NCBI GenBank assembly: GCA_946552115.1
Contig: CAMNRH010000001.1
Location: 1 to 64,000 of the forward strand
Reading direction: 5' to 3'
Source: an uncultured Lachnospiraceae bacterium
GTDB lineage: Bacteria > Bacillota > Clostridia > Lachnospirales > Lachnospiraceae
Length of the DNA stretch: 64,000 nt
Positions 8,651-17,370 of this stretch are shown here, in pieces. The notes beneath the pieces were generated by a model, which saw only the letters and a program-made list of their open reading frames with translations, was not told the DNA's origin and did not search any database. Each line of letters begins with the position of its first letter. The stretch's first letter is position 1. The translations under genes were made by a program, and so were the position numbers.

Positions 8651-9268
8651 TTAAAGAGCCATATGCTTTAACGCATGCTTCAGCACCGTCTCCACTTTCA
8701 TATCCTCTGTCATTTCAACCTGCTTCACAGCCCTTAAGGCCTCCGTACTCCCATAACCAAGCGCAACCAGCGCCTGCACAGCCTCGCTTCGTACCCCGCT
8801 GTCCTCCTTAACTGCCCTCCCTGCCGCTGAAAGCTTTGCGGATGCCGCATGCTCCAGAGCGTCCTCAATACTTAACCTGTCCCGAAGCTCAACAATCAGC
8901 TTCTCCGCTGTCCTTTTTCCAATACCCGGCGCGGCGGATATCGCTTTCACATCCCCCGATGCCACAGCAAATCTTAAATCATCCGGTGATAAGACCGAAA
9001 GAATGGACTGTCCGCCCTTAGGCCCGATTCCGCTCACACCAATCAGCAGCTTAAACACCTGAAGATCATCCCTCGTATGAAAACCAAAAAGCTGCATCAT
9101 ATCCTCTTTCACATTTAAATATGTATGAATCTTCACCTCGCTCCCTACAGGCGGCAGTAAGCTCATTGCATGAACCGACATATAAATTCCGTATCCCACG
9201 CCTCCCACATCTACAATTACCTTATCCTCTTCTACCGAGGCAAGCTTTCCTCTTATATACGCTATCAT
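8651..9268 (-). CDS. ruvA: Holliday junction branch migration protein RuvA
   Basis: 205 residues, full length. The N-terminal OB fold (1-63) begins MIAYIRGKLASVEED, the helix-hairpin-helix region includes GVSGIGPKGGQSILS and AAPGIGKRTAEKLI (about 75-125), and the C-terminal domain III (about 155-205) contacts RuvB. The ATG has AGGAGGAAAT directly upstream. It starts 8 bases after the end of the Gx transporter gene, so ruvAB appear to be cotranscribed with the flavin/electron-transfer pair upstream; that linkage looks organisational rather than functional. Confidence 0.98.
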   Translation of the reverse strand: MIAYIRGKLASVEEDKVIVDVGGVGYGIYMSVHAMSLLPPVGSEVKIHTYLNVKEDMMQLFGFHTRDDLQVFKLLIGVSGIGPKGGQSILSVLSPDDLRFAVASGDVKAISAAPGIGKRTAEKLIVELRDRLSIEDALEHAASAKLSAAGRAVKEDSGVRSEAVQALVALGYGSTEALRAVKQVEMTEDMKVETVLKHALKHMAL

Positions 9269-9276
9269 ATTTCCTC

Positions 9277-9768
9277 CTAAAACTGTATGTTCACAAGCCG
9301 GTTCAGCATATGGCCTGCTAAAATCCCGATTAAAAGTCCCGTAGCGCTTCCGGCAATCAAAAGCACCGGAACATAATAAAACACATGAAACGTCTCCACA
9401 ACAAACGCGGCAACGGCAAGCTGGCCGATATTATGGCATACGCCGCCTGCAATACTGATTCCCATAATGCTGTAGCCGTCTCTTTTCTTTAAAAACGCCA
9501 TAACCGTAAGACTCAAAAGTCCTCCGGCAAGGCTGTAAAGAATACTAAAATAATTACCGAATATCAATCCTGACAATAAAACTCTCACAACGGAAAGAAG
9601 ATACGCCTCTTTGAGCTTCATCTTATATAGGGCAATTACAATAATCAGATTTGCAAGACCAAGCTTGACGCCCGGGATGCCAAAAGATATCGGTATCAGC
9701 GTCTCTACATAACTGAAAATCAGCGCTAATGCCGTAAATACTCCAAAATATGCTACCCTGTTCTTCAA
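9277..9768 (-). CDS. Gx transporter family membrane protein (EetB-like)
   Basis: 163 residues with about five transmembrane segments, matching the Gx transporter family (often labelled heptaprenyl diphosphate synthase component I, a legacy name). Sequence signs include FGIPGVKLGLANL, RVLLSGLIFGN and GGVCHNIGQLAVA. The fold resembles ECF-type substrate components. In Listeria a Gx-type membrane protein is part of the flavin-based extracellular electron transfer locus next to a NusG-domain-II protein, the same pairing as here. TTG start with GGAGGGGTCA upstream. Its neighbours are the NusG-II protein 9 bases upstream and ruvA downstream, with a divergent ApbE. A flavin or electron-transfer role is inferred from context. 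Confidence 0.78.
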   Translation of the reverse strand: MKNRVAYFGVFTALALIFSYVETLIPISFGIPGVKLGLANLIIVIALYKMKLKEAYLLSVVRVLLSGLIFGNYFSILYSLAGGLLSLTVMAFLKKRDGYSIMGISIAGGVCHNIGQLAVAAFVVETFHVFYYVPVLLIAGSATGLLIGILAGHMLNRLVNIQF

Positions 9769-9777
9769 TGACCCCTC

Positions 9778-10149
9778 CTAGTTCGTCACAGCGTCAAACT
9801 CTCCGTTTTCGCTGCTTTCCACCTCCACAATGACCTTGTTCGGAAGGCAGATAATACTCTCTCCATTCTTAGAGACCGCCTTTTGATTGACACACAGCTT
9901 ATCCGGGCAATCCGCCGCTTCCATATCCGCTTTTCCGTTTTTAATAATCAAACGATTCGTGCCCCCGTTAATCTCAATCTCCTGATCCTCTCCCAGGCTG
10001 TAGCTTCCCTCAATCACGCCGTTCACCTTAACGGTAACGGAACCCGCACCTTTCGTTCCTATCATCTCGTGTAAGTAATAAGCAAGAAAAGCAACTGCAA
10101 AAATAACAATAATCAAAAGTATATCTTTTTTCTTCCATTCCATTTTCAT
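9778..10149 (-). CDS. NusG domain II-containing protein (EetA-like)
   Basis: 123 residues: a short basic N-terminus, one membrane anchor (about 8-26, DILLIIVIFAVAFLAYYL) and an extracytoplasmic NusG-domain-II beta domain with VTVKVNGVIEGSYSL, NRLIIKNGKADM and CPDKLCVNQKAVSKNGESIICLP split over about residues 38-110. Two cysteines in CPDKLC and one in IICLP are characteristic of the family. The role is unproven; together with the Gx protein it forms a pair often found near Rnf, ApbE or extracellular electron transfer genes. It has its own promoter, divergent from apbE. Confidence 0.8.
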   Translation of the reverse strand: MKMEWKKKDILLIIVIFAVAFLAYYLHEMIGTKGAGSVTVKVNGVIEGSYSLGEDQEIEINGGTNRLIIKNGKADMEAADCPDKLCVNQKAVSKNGESIICLPNKVIVEVESSENGEFDAVTN

Positions 10150-10172
10150 GTCTGTTTACCTCTCTGTCCTCT

Positions 10173-10201
10173 ATTTTAACACAACTAATCCGCTCCTGCA
10201 A
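10173..10201 (-). promoter_or_regulatory. SigA-type promoter for NusG-II / Gx / ruvAB
   Basis: On the minus strand TTGCAG (10201-10196), a 17-base spacer and TAAAAT (10178-10173) precede the NusG-II gene by about 24 bases. It is divergent from the apbE promoter. Confidence 0.65.
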
Positions 10202-10213
10202 TCACATGTTCGA

Positions 10214-10241
10214 TTGCATATCTTACTTTTTGTGATATAAT
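10214..10241 (+). promoter_or_regulatory. SigA-type promoter for apbE
   Basis: TTGCAT (10214-10219), 16 bases, TATAAT (10236-10241). Transcription would start near 10248, about 38 bases before the apbE ATG. It is back to back with the promoter of the NusG-II operon, so the two units may be coordinately controlled. Confidence 0.65.
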
Positions 10242-10285
10242 AATTGATATATAGACTGTAATGTAAAAAACAGAGGTATCTTAGT

Positions 10286-11269
10286 ATGAAATACAAAAAG
10301 CTAACCGCTCTCATCTGCGCCGCCGCTTTATTTCTTCCCGGCTGCTCCGGCCATTTGCCGGATAAAAAAGAGCTTACCTACACCGACACCTTATTTGATA
10401 CGGTTGTTAGTATTCAAATTCTGGATCCTGTAGAACCGGATGTGTTAGACGGCTGCAAAAAATTATGTCAGGGCTATGACAGGCTTTTTTCCAAAACAGA
10501 TGAAGACAGCGATATTTATAAAATCAACAATGCCAAAGGCGCCGCCGTGGAGGTCTCGGAGGACACTCTGACTTTAATTAAAAAAGGAATTTATTATTGT
10601 GAATTATCCAGAGGCTTATTTGATATCACCATTGGAACCGTATCAAATCTCTGGGATTTCAAAGCCGAATCCCCCTCTGTTCCCTCCTCAAAATCCATTG
10701 CCTCTGCTGTCAGGCATGTAGATTATAAAAAAATCGTTATAGACGGCAATACGGTGCGGCTTGAAGATTCAAAGGCAGTTCTTGACGTCGGCGCTATTGC
10801 AAAAGGTTATATTGCCGATCGTATTAAGGATTATTTAAAAGAGCAGGGCGTAAGGCACGCCGTGATCAATCTTGGCGGAAATGTACTGACGCTCGGCACA
10901 AAAACAGACGGCTCCAAATATAACATCGGAATACAAAAGCCTTTTGATGAAACCGGCGCTCCTGTCACCTCTGTAAAAATTGAGGATCAATCCGTTGTGA
11001 CCACCGGAATCTATGAGCGGTATTTTGAAAAAGACGGCAAAATATATCATCATATTCTATCTCCGACAAAGGGACGTCCGTGTAAAAATTCCTTATACAG
11101 CGTCACAATTATTACCGACTCCTCCCTGACTGCCGACGCGCTCAGTACCGTCTGCTTCCTTATGGGCTACAAAAAGGGAATGCAGCTGGTAAACCAGCTT
11201 GACAATGTAGACGCGGTATTCATCACGAACAAAGGAGAGCTTCACTATTCTGATAATTTTATGAAATGA
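10286..11269 (+). CDS. apbE: FAD:protein FMN transferase (ApbE), lipoprotein
   Basis: 327 residues. A lipoprotein signal (1-20) ends in a lipobox LPGC, so the enzyme is exported and anchored outside. The ApbE fold shows YTDTLFDTVVSIQI, the VLDVGAIAKGYIADRI motif (about residues 168-183), NLGGNVLTLG, and the metal/FAD-binding DSSLTADALSTVCF near 285. ApbE moves FMN from FAD onto a threonine of target proteins such as RnfG and RnfD; both targets are encoded about 4 kb away. It is one of few plus-strand genes here and ends at a strong hairpin terminator. Confidence 0.95.
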   Translation: MKYKKLTALICAAALFLPGCSGHLPDKKELTYTDTLFDTVVSIQILDPVEPDVLDGCKKLCQGYDRLFSKTDEDSDIYKINNAKGAAVEVSEDTLTLIKKGIYYCELSRGLFDITIGTVSNLWDFKAESPSVPSSKSIASAVRHVDYKKIVIDGNTVRLEDSKAVLDVGAIAKGYIADRIKDYLKEQGVRHAVINLGGNVLTLGTKTDGSKYNIGIQKPFDETGAPVTSVKIEDQSVVTTGIYERYFEKDGKIYHHILSPTKGRPCKNSLYSVTIITDSSLTADALSTVCFLMGYKKGMQLVNQLDNVDAVFITNKGELHYSDNFMK

Positions 11270-11276
11270 CACATAA

Positions 11277-11309
11277 AAATCCCTGCAGCCGATGAGACTG
11301 CAGGGATTT
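11277..11309. terminator. Bidirectional terminator between apbE and the convergent gene
   Basis: Perfect 12-bp inverted repeat AAATCCCTGCAG / CTGCAGGGATTT with a 9-base loop, A-rich on the left and T-rich on the right, with TTTTTT a few bases downstream. It serves convergent transcripts from both sides. Confidence 0.85.
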
Positions 11310-11319
11310 CATATGTTTT

Positions 11320-11844
11320 TTAGTAATAATAGTATCCGCTCCCTGCCGCCATAGCCATTACGACAATAACCATAATCACTGACAGCACCGCGCCGATTCC
11401 TATAAAAATCAGCTCTGCGCGGCAAAAGTTCCGTCTGTTTACATTTCCGTTCTTTCCAAATGCCCATACACAGCACATAATTATATTGACGCAGGGAATC
11501 GACATAAGAAGCAGGGTCAGAATCCACTCGCCCATTGACAGCGGCGAATTATCCATTCCATCCTCATATCCCTGATTGTACCCGGTATTGCTTCCGACAT
11601 TATAATTGTAATTATCCTGATACTGCTGCTGATAAGACGTATTTCCGTAATTCTGGCTCTGTCCCGTCTGCTGATAACCGCCTCCGCCGCCATAATAGGA
11701 CTGCGTATAGCCCGAATTCATTCCGGCATCCGGATCCGTGTACTGCCGGCTCTCACTTCCTGAATCCGATGCATTCGTATTTTGTTCCTGCTGCGCCGTC
11801 TGCTCAGACTGCTCATTTGGTATATTATCAAAGTTATTTTCCAT
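11320..11844 (-). CDS. Membrane protein with Gln/Gly/Tyr-rich N-terminal region
   Basis: 174 residues. About the first 95 are low-complexity, rich in Gln, Asn, Gly, Ser and Tyr (YYGGGGGYQQTGQSQ and similar), then two transmembrane segments (about 104-128, WILTLLLMSIPCVNIIMCCV, and 144-168) joined by a short polar loop FGKNGNVNRRNFCRAE, ending in SGYYYY. The two-helix arrangement with a disordered N-terminus resembles bacterial dispanin (CD225) or TM2-type proteins but I cannot assign it. It is the last gene of the Rnf-DUF2752 transcript. The ATG has GAGGAGGAATTACAG before it. Confidence 0.75.
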   Translation of the reverse strand: MENNFDNIPNEQSEQTAQQEQNTNASDSGSESRQYTDPDAGMNSGYTQSYYGGGGGYQQTGQSQNYGNTSYQQQYQDNYNYNVGSNTGYNQGYEDGMDNSPLSMGEWILTLLLMSIPCVNIIMCCVWAFGKNGNVNRRNFCRAELIFIGIGAVLSVIMVIVVMAMAAGSGYYYY

Positions 11845-11885
11845 CTGTAATTCCTCCTCATCTATTCATGGCTGTTAACATTTTA

Positions 11886-12356
11886 TCATAATGCTTCCGC
11901 AAATGCAATAACCCTCTGAAGCACATTATCCTTATAATAGCTCATCGGCGGCTCTCCGGGAAAATACCGATACATCCTCCATCCATAGAAAATCAGCATT
12001 GCAATTAAGGTCACAATCATGCACCGCCTTAAAACCGGCATCTTTTGCTTCCCGAAGAAATATCTGTTTATACAGAACAGGAAAATAAACACAATAAAAG
12101 CATAAATAAAGGGATGGATTTTCCACGCACCCGCAAAATCCAGAGAAAGCACGGCAAAACCCGCCCTCGTAAGTCCGCACCCGGGACATGGAAATCCGGT
12201 AAGCACTACCAATGGACACATACTATGAAAGATCCTTTTAAAAAACACAAAACAGGCAATGATGATTACCATCGCCCATTTTGCTGATTTAATATCTGTT
12301 AACAGACGCTCAAATACCTTTACAGGCATCTGTCCGAAGCTCTTCTCTTTTTTCAT
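11886..12356 (-). CDS. DUF2752 domain-containing membrane protein
   Basis: 156 residues from the ATG at 12356. DUF2752 is recognisable by GFPCPGCGLTRAGFAVLSLD in the middle and a following Trp-rich region and hydrophobic segments (three membrane segments overall). Function unknown; these proteins frequently sit beside small two-helix membrane proteins, as here. A longer frame back to 12446 would overlap rnfB by 86 bases; the ATG at 12356 falls just after the rnfB stop and is preferred, though its SD is weak. Likely cotranscribed with rnf. Confidence 0.82.
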   Translation of the reverse strand: MKKEKSFGQMPVKVFERLLTDIKSAKWAMVIIIACFVFFKRIFHSMCPLVVLTGFPCPGCGLTRAGFAVLSLDFAGAWKIHPFIYAFIVFIFLFCINRYFFGKQKMPVLRRCMIVTLIAMLIFYGWRMYRYFPGEPPMSYYKDNVLQRVIAFAEAL

Positions 12357-12360
12357 TGCT

Positions 12361-13152
12361 CTACGAAATGATTTTCTTCGGACATTTCTCAGCACACGCG
12401 CCGCAGCCCGTACATTTTTCCGGATCAATATGCGCAATATTATCAATGACTTTCACTGCGTCTGCCTCGCAGACTCTCTCGCACATCTTACAGCCGATAC
12501 ATCCGACAGAGCACACTTTCATAACATCCTTGCCCTTATCTCTGGAGCTGCACTGCACCAGATGCTTTTGTGAATAAGGGACAAGCTCAATCAGCTTCTT
12601 CGGACATGCCGCAATACATTTGCCGCAGGCCTTACACTCCTCTTTATCCACAACAGCGATACCATTTACAATATGAATCGCGTCAAACGGACATGCCTTC
12701 ACACAGGTTCCCTCGCCGAGACATCCGTAATTACAGGCCTTTGGACCGCCGTTTTGCATCATGTTTACCATAATACAATCTCCAAGTCCATGATATTCAT
12801 AATCCTGTCCTGCCTTTTCACAGGTTCCTGCACACTTTACAAAGGCTACCTGGCGCGCTTTCGCCCCTGCCTCTACGCCCATAATAGAGCCTATCTTTTC
12901 TGCTACCGGAGCTCCTCCGACCGGACATCCTCCGATTTCAGCCTCTCCCTTTACGATGGCCGCGGCAAGGCCCGAACAGCCCGCATAACCGCATCCTCCG
13001 CAGTTATTCCCCGGAAGAACGCCTAAAATAGCCTCCTCCCGCTCGTCAACCTCTACTGCAAACTTCTTTCCTGCCACTCCGAGGAACACGCCAATGAATA
13101 ATCCGGTTCCGCCTACGACTAAAGCAGCAATCATAATACCTGTTATACTCAT
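12361..13152 (-). CDS. rnfB: Rnf electron transport complex subunit B
   Basis: 263 residues. An N-terminal membrane anchor (about 5-27) precedes the 4Fe-4S domain with NNCGGCGYAGCSG (about 49-61) and a CPVG cysteine, then a ferredoxin-like region with CNYGCLGEGTCVKACP, CKACGKCIAACP, CIGCKMCERVC and CTGCGACAEKCP. RnfB receives electrons from reduced ferredoxin on the cytoplasmic side. It ends the core rnfCDGEAB set, the order seen in Clostridia and acetogens. The many Cx2Cx2CxxxC(P) motifs indicate several 4Fe-4S clusters. Confidence 0.97.
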   Translation of the reverse strand: MSITGIMIAALVVGGTGLFIGVFLGVAGKKFAVEVDEREEAILGVLPGNNCGGCGYAGCSGLAAAIVKGEAEIGGCPVGGAPVAEKIGSIMGVEAGAKARQVAFVKCAGTCEKAGQDYEYHGLGDCIMVNMMQNGGPKACNYGCLGEGTCVKACPFDAIHIVNGIAVVDKEECKACGKCIAACPKKLIELVPYSQKHLVQCSSRDKGKDVMKVCSVGCIGCKMCERVCEADAVKVIDNIAHIDPEKCTGCGACAEKCPKKIIS

Positions 13153-13165
13153 AGTCCGCTCCCTC

Positions 13166-13741
13166 CTATATCAGTCCAGAGAATCCAAAGAACGCAATAG
13201 ACATCAGCGCGGCCGTAACCAGCACAATCGGCGTCCCCTGAAATGACTCTGAGATATCATTATATTCAATCTTCTCACGGATCCCTGCCATAATAACAAT
13301 TGCAATGGCAAATCCTACTGAAGTACCAATTCCATTTACAACACCTGTAAGAATCCCGTAATCTTTCTGTACATTTGTAAGCGCAACGCCAAGTACCGCA
13401 CAGTTTGTCGTAATCAGAGGCAGATATACGCCGAGCGCATTGTAAAGAGACGGCATTGATTTCTTAAGAAACATCTCCACAAACTGTACCAGCGCGGCGA
13501 TTACAAGAATAAATACAATCGTCTGCAAATAGGAAATATGAAGCGGTACCAATATAAACTTATAAATCAGGCTTGTAATAAATGATGCTATTGTAATAAC
13601 GAAAATAACCGCTCCGCCCATACCGGAGGCCGTCTCTACCTTTTTGGAAACACCGAGAAACGGGCAGATTCCTAAAAACTGGCTGAGTACAACGTTATTT
13701 ACAATCGCTGAGCCAATGGCGATAATTAATAATTCTTTCAT
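13166..13741 (-). CDS. rnfA: Rnf electron transport complex subunit A
   Basis: 191 residues, the usual size, with six transmembrane segments. Family marks are AIVNNVVLSQFLGICPFLGV (about 12-31) and the internally related ITTNCAVLGVAL (about 110), whose cysteines are thought to hold an Fe-S cluster in the membrane between RnfA and RnfE. Located between rnfE and rnfB, spaced 13 bases from each. Part of the ferredoxin:NAD oxidoreductase ion pump. Confidence 0.97.
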   Translation of the reverse strand: MKELLIIAIGSAIVNNVVLSQFLGICPFLGVSKKVETASGMGGAVIFVITIASFITSLIYKFILVPLHISYLQTIVFILVIAALVQFVEMFLKKSMPSLYNALGVYLPLITTNCAVLGVALTNVQKDYGILTGVVNGIGTSVGFAIAIVIMAGIREKIEYNDISESFQGTPIVLVTAALMSIAFFGFSGLI

Positions 13742-13754
13742 CTATGTACCCCTC

Positions 13755-14477
13755 CTATTCTTTTTCATTCCCTGTCGGGAATACCTTACCGTTACAGCCG
13801 CCGCAGGATGCGCAGCCCTCTCCGCATCCGGACGCTTCAGTTACCTTTTTTCCTTTCCTTGCCGCGCGAAGCTTTACTTTATTCTGCAGCGCCGTAAGGC
13901 CGGCCAGTACAAGGAACGCTCCCGGCGCCAATATGAAAATGGTCACCGGTACATATCCCGCCTGCCCTGTTGCTGTATCCGCAAGCGGAAGCAGCTGATA
14001 ACCGAAGATTTTACCGGAACCGATAAGCTCCCGCACAAGACCGATTGCCGTAAGGCCTACCGTAAAGCCAAGTCCCATGCCGATACCATCAAAAATTGAC
14101 AGCACAACCGGATTTTTAGACGCATAGCTCTCGGCCCGCCCAAGAATAATACAGTTTACAACAATCAGCGGAATATATAATCCGAGCGCGTCATAAAGGC
14201 TCGGTACAAATCCTTCCAGAAGAAACTGTACAATTGTTACAAAGGATGCCACGACTACGATAAACGCCGGCATTCTGACGGAATCCGGAATAATTTTCCG
14301 CAGCATGGAAATCAACATATTTGACAACACCAGCACGACTGTCGTAGACAAACCCATACCCACGCCGTTTACGGCAGATGTTGTTACCGCCAGCGTCGGA
14401 CACATACCTAACATCAGAACGAAGGTAGGATTTTCCTTAATCAGACCGTTATATACTCTTTCCGTACATCCATTCAT
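13755..14477 (-). CDS. rnfE: Rnf electron transport complex subunit E
   Basis: 240 residues with six transmembrane segments, homologous to RnfA. The Cys-containing segments are MLGMCPTLAVTTS (about 17) and LIVVNCIILGRAE (about 105). After the last membrane helix there is a charged tail ending in GCGEGCASCGGCNGK, four cysteines in eleven residues, which is not part of the canonical RnfE core. That tail could hold a metal or Fe-S centre. The ATG is preceded by GGGAGGTAGTTTCA. Cotranscribed with rnfG and rnfA. Confidence 0.96.
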   Translation of the reverse strand: MNGCTERVYNGLIKENPTFVLMLGMCPTLAVTTSAVNGVGMGLSTTVVLVLSNMLISMLRKIIPDSVRMPAFIVVVASFVTIVQFLLEGFVPSLYDALGLYIPLIVVNCIILGRAESYASKNPVVLSIFDGIGMGLGFTVGLTAIGLVRELIGSGKIFGYQLLPLADTATGQAGYVPVTIFILAPGAFLVLAGLTALQNKVKLRAARKGKKVTEASGCGEGCASCGGCNGKVFPTGNEKE

Positions 14478-14492
14478 TGAAACTACCTCCCT

Positions 14493-15074
14493 CTACATAA
14501 ACACACTTTGAAAGTAAGCAAGAGCCGCATTAACCGCTCCGGTCACTGCCCTTGACGTAATCGTTGCTCCGCTTAACGCGTCAATCAGCTCTCCGTCGCC
14601 GCCGTCTTTGGAAACAACAAACTTTTCCGCCTGCTTTCCCTGATACTGCTCATAAAACGCCGGCTCGGTTGCTCTCATGCCAAGACCCGCCGTCTCACTT
14701 ATAGACAAGATGGAAACTCCGTTTACCGTACCGTCCGCAGTAATTCCGACTGTAATCTGGATATCGCCGCCGTAGCCCTCCTTATCGGTCGTAGTAATCA
14801 CGTATCCATCCTCGCCCGCCTTACAGACCTCATCGACAGAGCCCTTAATTCCCAAATCGCCGATTACCTGAGCCGCGGCTTTTTCATCCACATCAACCGC
14901 CTCGAAGCTATTAAGCTCCGTTTCCGGAAACACTGCCTGCCACGCCTCTTTCTTTGCCGTCTCCTGTGCCTGCGCAATCGGCTCCTTCGTAATCTCATAT
15001 ACAAATCCAAGCCCAATCCCGGCTACAAGAGTAATTACCGTAAGAATTATTGTATTTTTTATAATTTTATTCAT
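14493..15074 (-). CDS. rnfG: Rnf electron transport complex subunit G (flavoprotein)
   Basis: 193 residues: one N-terminal membrane helix (about 7-27) and an extracytoplasmic FMN-binding domain. The flavinylation motif appears as LIDALSGATITSRAV (about 165-179), with SGAT the usual target of ApbE. Electron carrier in the Rnf complex via covalent FMN. Its ATG overlaps the rnfD stop (TAATG), so translation is coupled. Confidence 0.97.
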   Translation of the reverse strand: MNKIIKNTIILTVITLVAGIGLGFVYEITKEPIAQAQETAKKEAWQAVFPETELNSFEAVDVDEKAAAQVIGDLGIKGSVDEVCKAGEDGYVITTTDKEGYGGDIQITVGITADGTVNGVSILSISETAGLGMRATEPAFYEQYQGKQAEKFVVSKDGGDGELIDALSGATITSRAVTGAVNAALAYFQSVFM

Positions 15075-16027
15075 TATTTCTCGCCTCCTTTACCAAATGG
15101 CTTCGGAAGCGTAACCCTTTCAATCAGAGGAACTAACAGGTTACTGATAATAATCGCATAGGACACTCCCTCCGCAGAGCCTCCGAACAGACGGAAAAGT
15201 CCGGTCAGAACGCCAAGCAGAACGCCGTACACCAGCTGTCCCTTTTTTGTAATCGGCGACGTTACATAATCCGTTGCCATGAACCATGCACCCAGCATAA
15301 TACCTCCTCCGCACAGGTGCGCGGTAATATACTGCGGATCAAAAAATCCTATATCTGGATTCTGGAAATGTCCGAAAATACCTACAAAGACTGCAAATGT
15401 AACAATATATGTACCCGGTATCCGCAAATCAATCACTCCCATAAGAATCAGGAAGATCGCTCCGATAATAATCGCAATTACCGAAGTCTCGCCGATTGTT
15501 CCCGGTATGGTCCCTATAAGCATGCTCATCGTATCCACAGGCTCTCCGCCCTTTAAAAGCGCAAGCGGAGTCGGTCCCGATACACCGTCGTAAATAAATG
15601 TTGTCATCTGGCCTGTAAAGGAAATAAGAAGAAAGCATCTGGCCCCGAGCGCCGGATTCATAAAATTCTGTCCCAATCCCCCAAACAACTGCTTTACAAT
15701 CAAAATACCAAACACGCTTCCCAAAGCGCCCATCCACCACGGCGCGCTGGCCGGCATATTAAGCCCTAAAAGCAAGCCGGTAACAACCGCGCTGAAATCA
15801 TTAATTGTAACCTTTTTATGCATAAATTTCTGATAAATATATTCTGTCAATACCGCCGATGCGGTTGTGCTGATTAACATAATAAGCGCCGGCAGCTTAA
15901 AATTATACACGCCGAAAGCCGCCGCCGGCAAAAGCGCTACCGCTACCATAAGCATAATATTGCCGGAAGTTGTCTTCGAACGTATATGCGGTGACGACGA
16001 CATCTTTAATTTGTTTTCACTCAACAC
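15074..16027 (-). CDS. rnfD: Rnf electron transport complex subunit D
   Basis: 317 residues with about nine transmembrane segments. The site for covalent FMN lies in FIYDGVSGPTPLALLKGG (Thr in GPTPL, about 160). Further family marks are NPALGARCFLLIS and MATDYVTSPITKKGQL. RnfD is thought to form the ion path together with A and E. Sits between rnfC and rnfG. Confidence 0.97.
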   Translation of the reverse strand: MLSENKLKMSSSPHIRSKTTSGNIMLMVAVALLPAAAFGVYNFKLPALIMLISTTASAVLTEYIYQKFMHKKVTINDFSAVVTGLLLGLNMPASAPWWMGALGSVFGILIVKQLFGGLGQNFMNPALGARCFLLISFTGQMTTFIYDGVSGPTPLALLKGGEPVDTMSMLIGTIPGTIGETSVIAIIIGAIFLILMGVIDLRIPGTYIVTFAVFVGIFGHFQNPDIGFFDPQYITAHLCGGGIMLGAWFMATDYVTSPITKKGQLVYGVLLGVLTGLFRLFGGSAEGVSYAIIISNLLVPLIERVTLPKPFGKGGEK

Positions 16028-16050
16028 GATTCACCTCTTTCTCTCATTCG

Positions 16051-17370
16051 TTATTTTTTCTTGCGGTTCGCAAGTGCAATCTTTCTCATAGAACCAATCG
16101 CCTGCTTAAGCGGCCGTTTTGCCGGACATACATAGCTGCAGGAGCCGCATTCCATACATTCCAAGCCTTCGTGCTTCGTAAACGTCTCCTCGTCATGGTG
16201 CTCCGCATAATCCGCAAGTCTCGACGGAATCAGACGGCTCGGACAGGCGTCCACACAGCGTCCGCAGTTAATACATGCCGTAGGCTCATATTCCGCCACC
16301 TCATCCTTTGTAAAGCCAAGAATTGAGGAAGAGGTCTTCGTTACCGGTACGTCCAGCGTAAACATGGAAAATCCCATCATTGGACCGCCGGAAATCATCT
16401 TTTCCGGCTCTGTTTTAAAGCCGCCCGCCGCCTCAACAAGCTCCGCCTGATTCATCCCGAAAGGCGCCTTAAAGTTTCCGGGGGCGTTCACTGCATTTCC
16501 GCTTACCGTCACAACACGCTCCATCGAAGGCTTTCCTTCCGTTACCGCACGGTTAATCGTAATCAGCGTTTCCACATTATCCACTACACAGCCGGCATCC
16601 GCCGGAAGCATTGCCGAATTAATTGCCCGCCCTGTAGCGGCATATATCAGCTGGCGCTCGCCGCCCTGCGGATACTTCGTCTTAAGGGCCAGTACCTCCA
16701 TACGCGGTTCATCCTTTGTAAGCTCCTTTAATTTCGCAATACAATCCGGTTTATTGTCCTCCACGCCAAAGATTCCCTTTGCGTTGTCAAAAAGTCTGAG
16801 GACAGCTCTCATACCGCCGACTAATTTCTCCGGGCTCTCTATCATGCGCCGGTAGTCCGCTGTAATATAGGGCTCGCATTCCGCACAATTCGCAATAACA
16901 TAATCAATCTTATCCGGCTCCTTCGGAGAAAGCTTTACTCTCGTCGGGAAACCCGCTCCTCCCATACCGACAACCCCGGCCTCGCCGATTGCATTCAGAA
17001 TTTCCTCTTTTGTCATTTCATCCAGAGGCTTTACTGCCGGATAGGTTACTTCCTCATATTCCCCGTCGTTTTCAACTACAATACAGTTTACTTTCGCCCC
17101 TGTCGGGTTAAAACGGGGTTCAATCGCCTTTACGGTTCCCGAGACGGACGCATAAACAGGCGCGGACACGAATCCTCCGGCCTCTGCAATCTTCTGCCCC
17201 TTAAGAACACGATCTCCAACCGCCACAATCGGACTGGCGGGCGCTCCGATATGCTGGGAAACCGGATAAACCAAATCCCCTTTCGGCTGCACACTGACAA
17301 TCGCTTTGTCCTTTGCCAGGCTTTTGCCGTCATCCGGGTGGACGCCGCCCTTAAATGTTAACAATGCCAT
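16051..17370 (-). CDS. rnfC: Rnf electron transport complex subunit C
   Basis: 439 residues, first gene of the rnf operon. An N-terminal barrel-sandwich-type region, then a Complex-I-51-kDa-like fold with GVVGMGGAGFPTRVKL (about 133-148) for FMN/NADH, a SLBB domain, and two 4Fe-4S motifs CINCGRCVDACP and CMECGSCSYVCP near the C-terminus. RnfC is the NADH-facing soluble subunit. The ATG follows AAGGAAGGATAAGGGA. Confidence 0.97.
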   Translation of the reverse strand: MALLTFKGGVHPDDGKSLAKDKAIVSVQPKGDLVYPVSQHIGAPASPIVAVGDRVLKGQKIAEAGGFVSAPVYASVSGTVKAIEPRFNPTGAKVNCIVVENDGEYEEVTYPAVKPLDEMTKEEILNAIGEAGVVGMGGAGFPTRVKLSPKEPDKIDYVIANCAECEPYITADYRRMIESPEKLVGGMRAVLRLFDNAKGIFGVEDNKPDCIAKLKELTKDEPRMEVLALKTKYPQGGERQLIYAATGRAINSAMLPADAGCVVDNVETLITINRAVTEGKPSMERVVTVSGNAVNAPGNFKAPFGMNQAELVEAAGGFKTEPEKMISGGPMMGFSMFTLDVPVTKTSSSILGFTKDEVAEYEPTACINCGRCVDACPSRLIPSRLADYAEHHDEETFTKHEGLECMECGSCSYVCPAKRPLKQAIGSMRKIALANRKKK

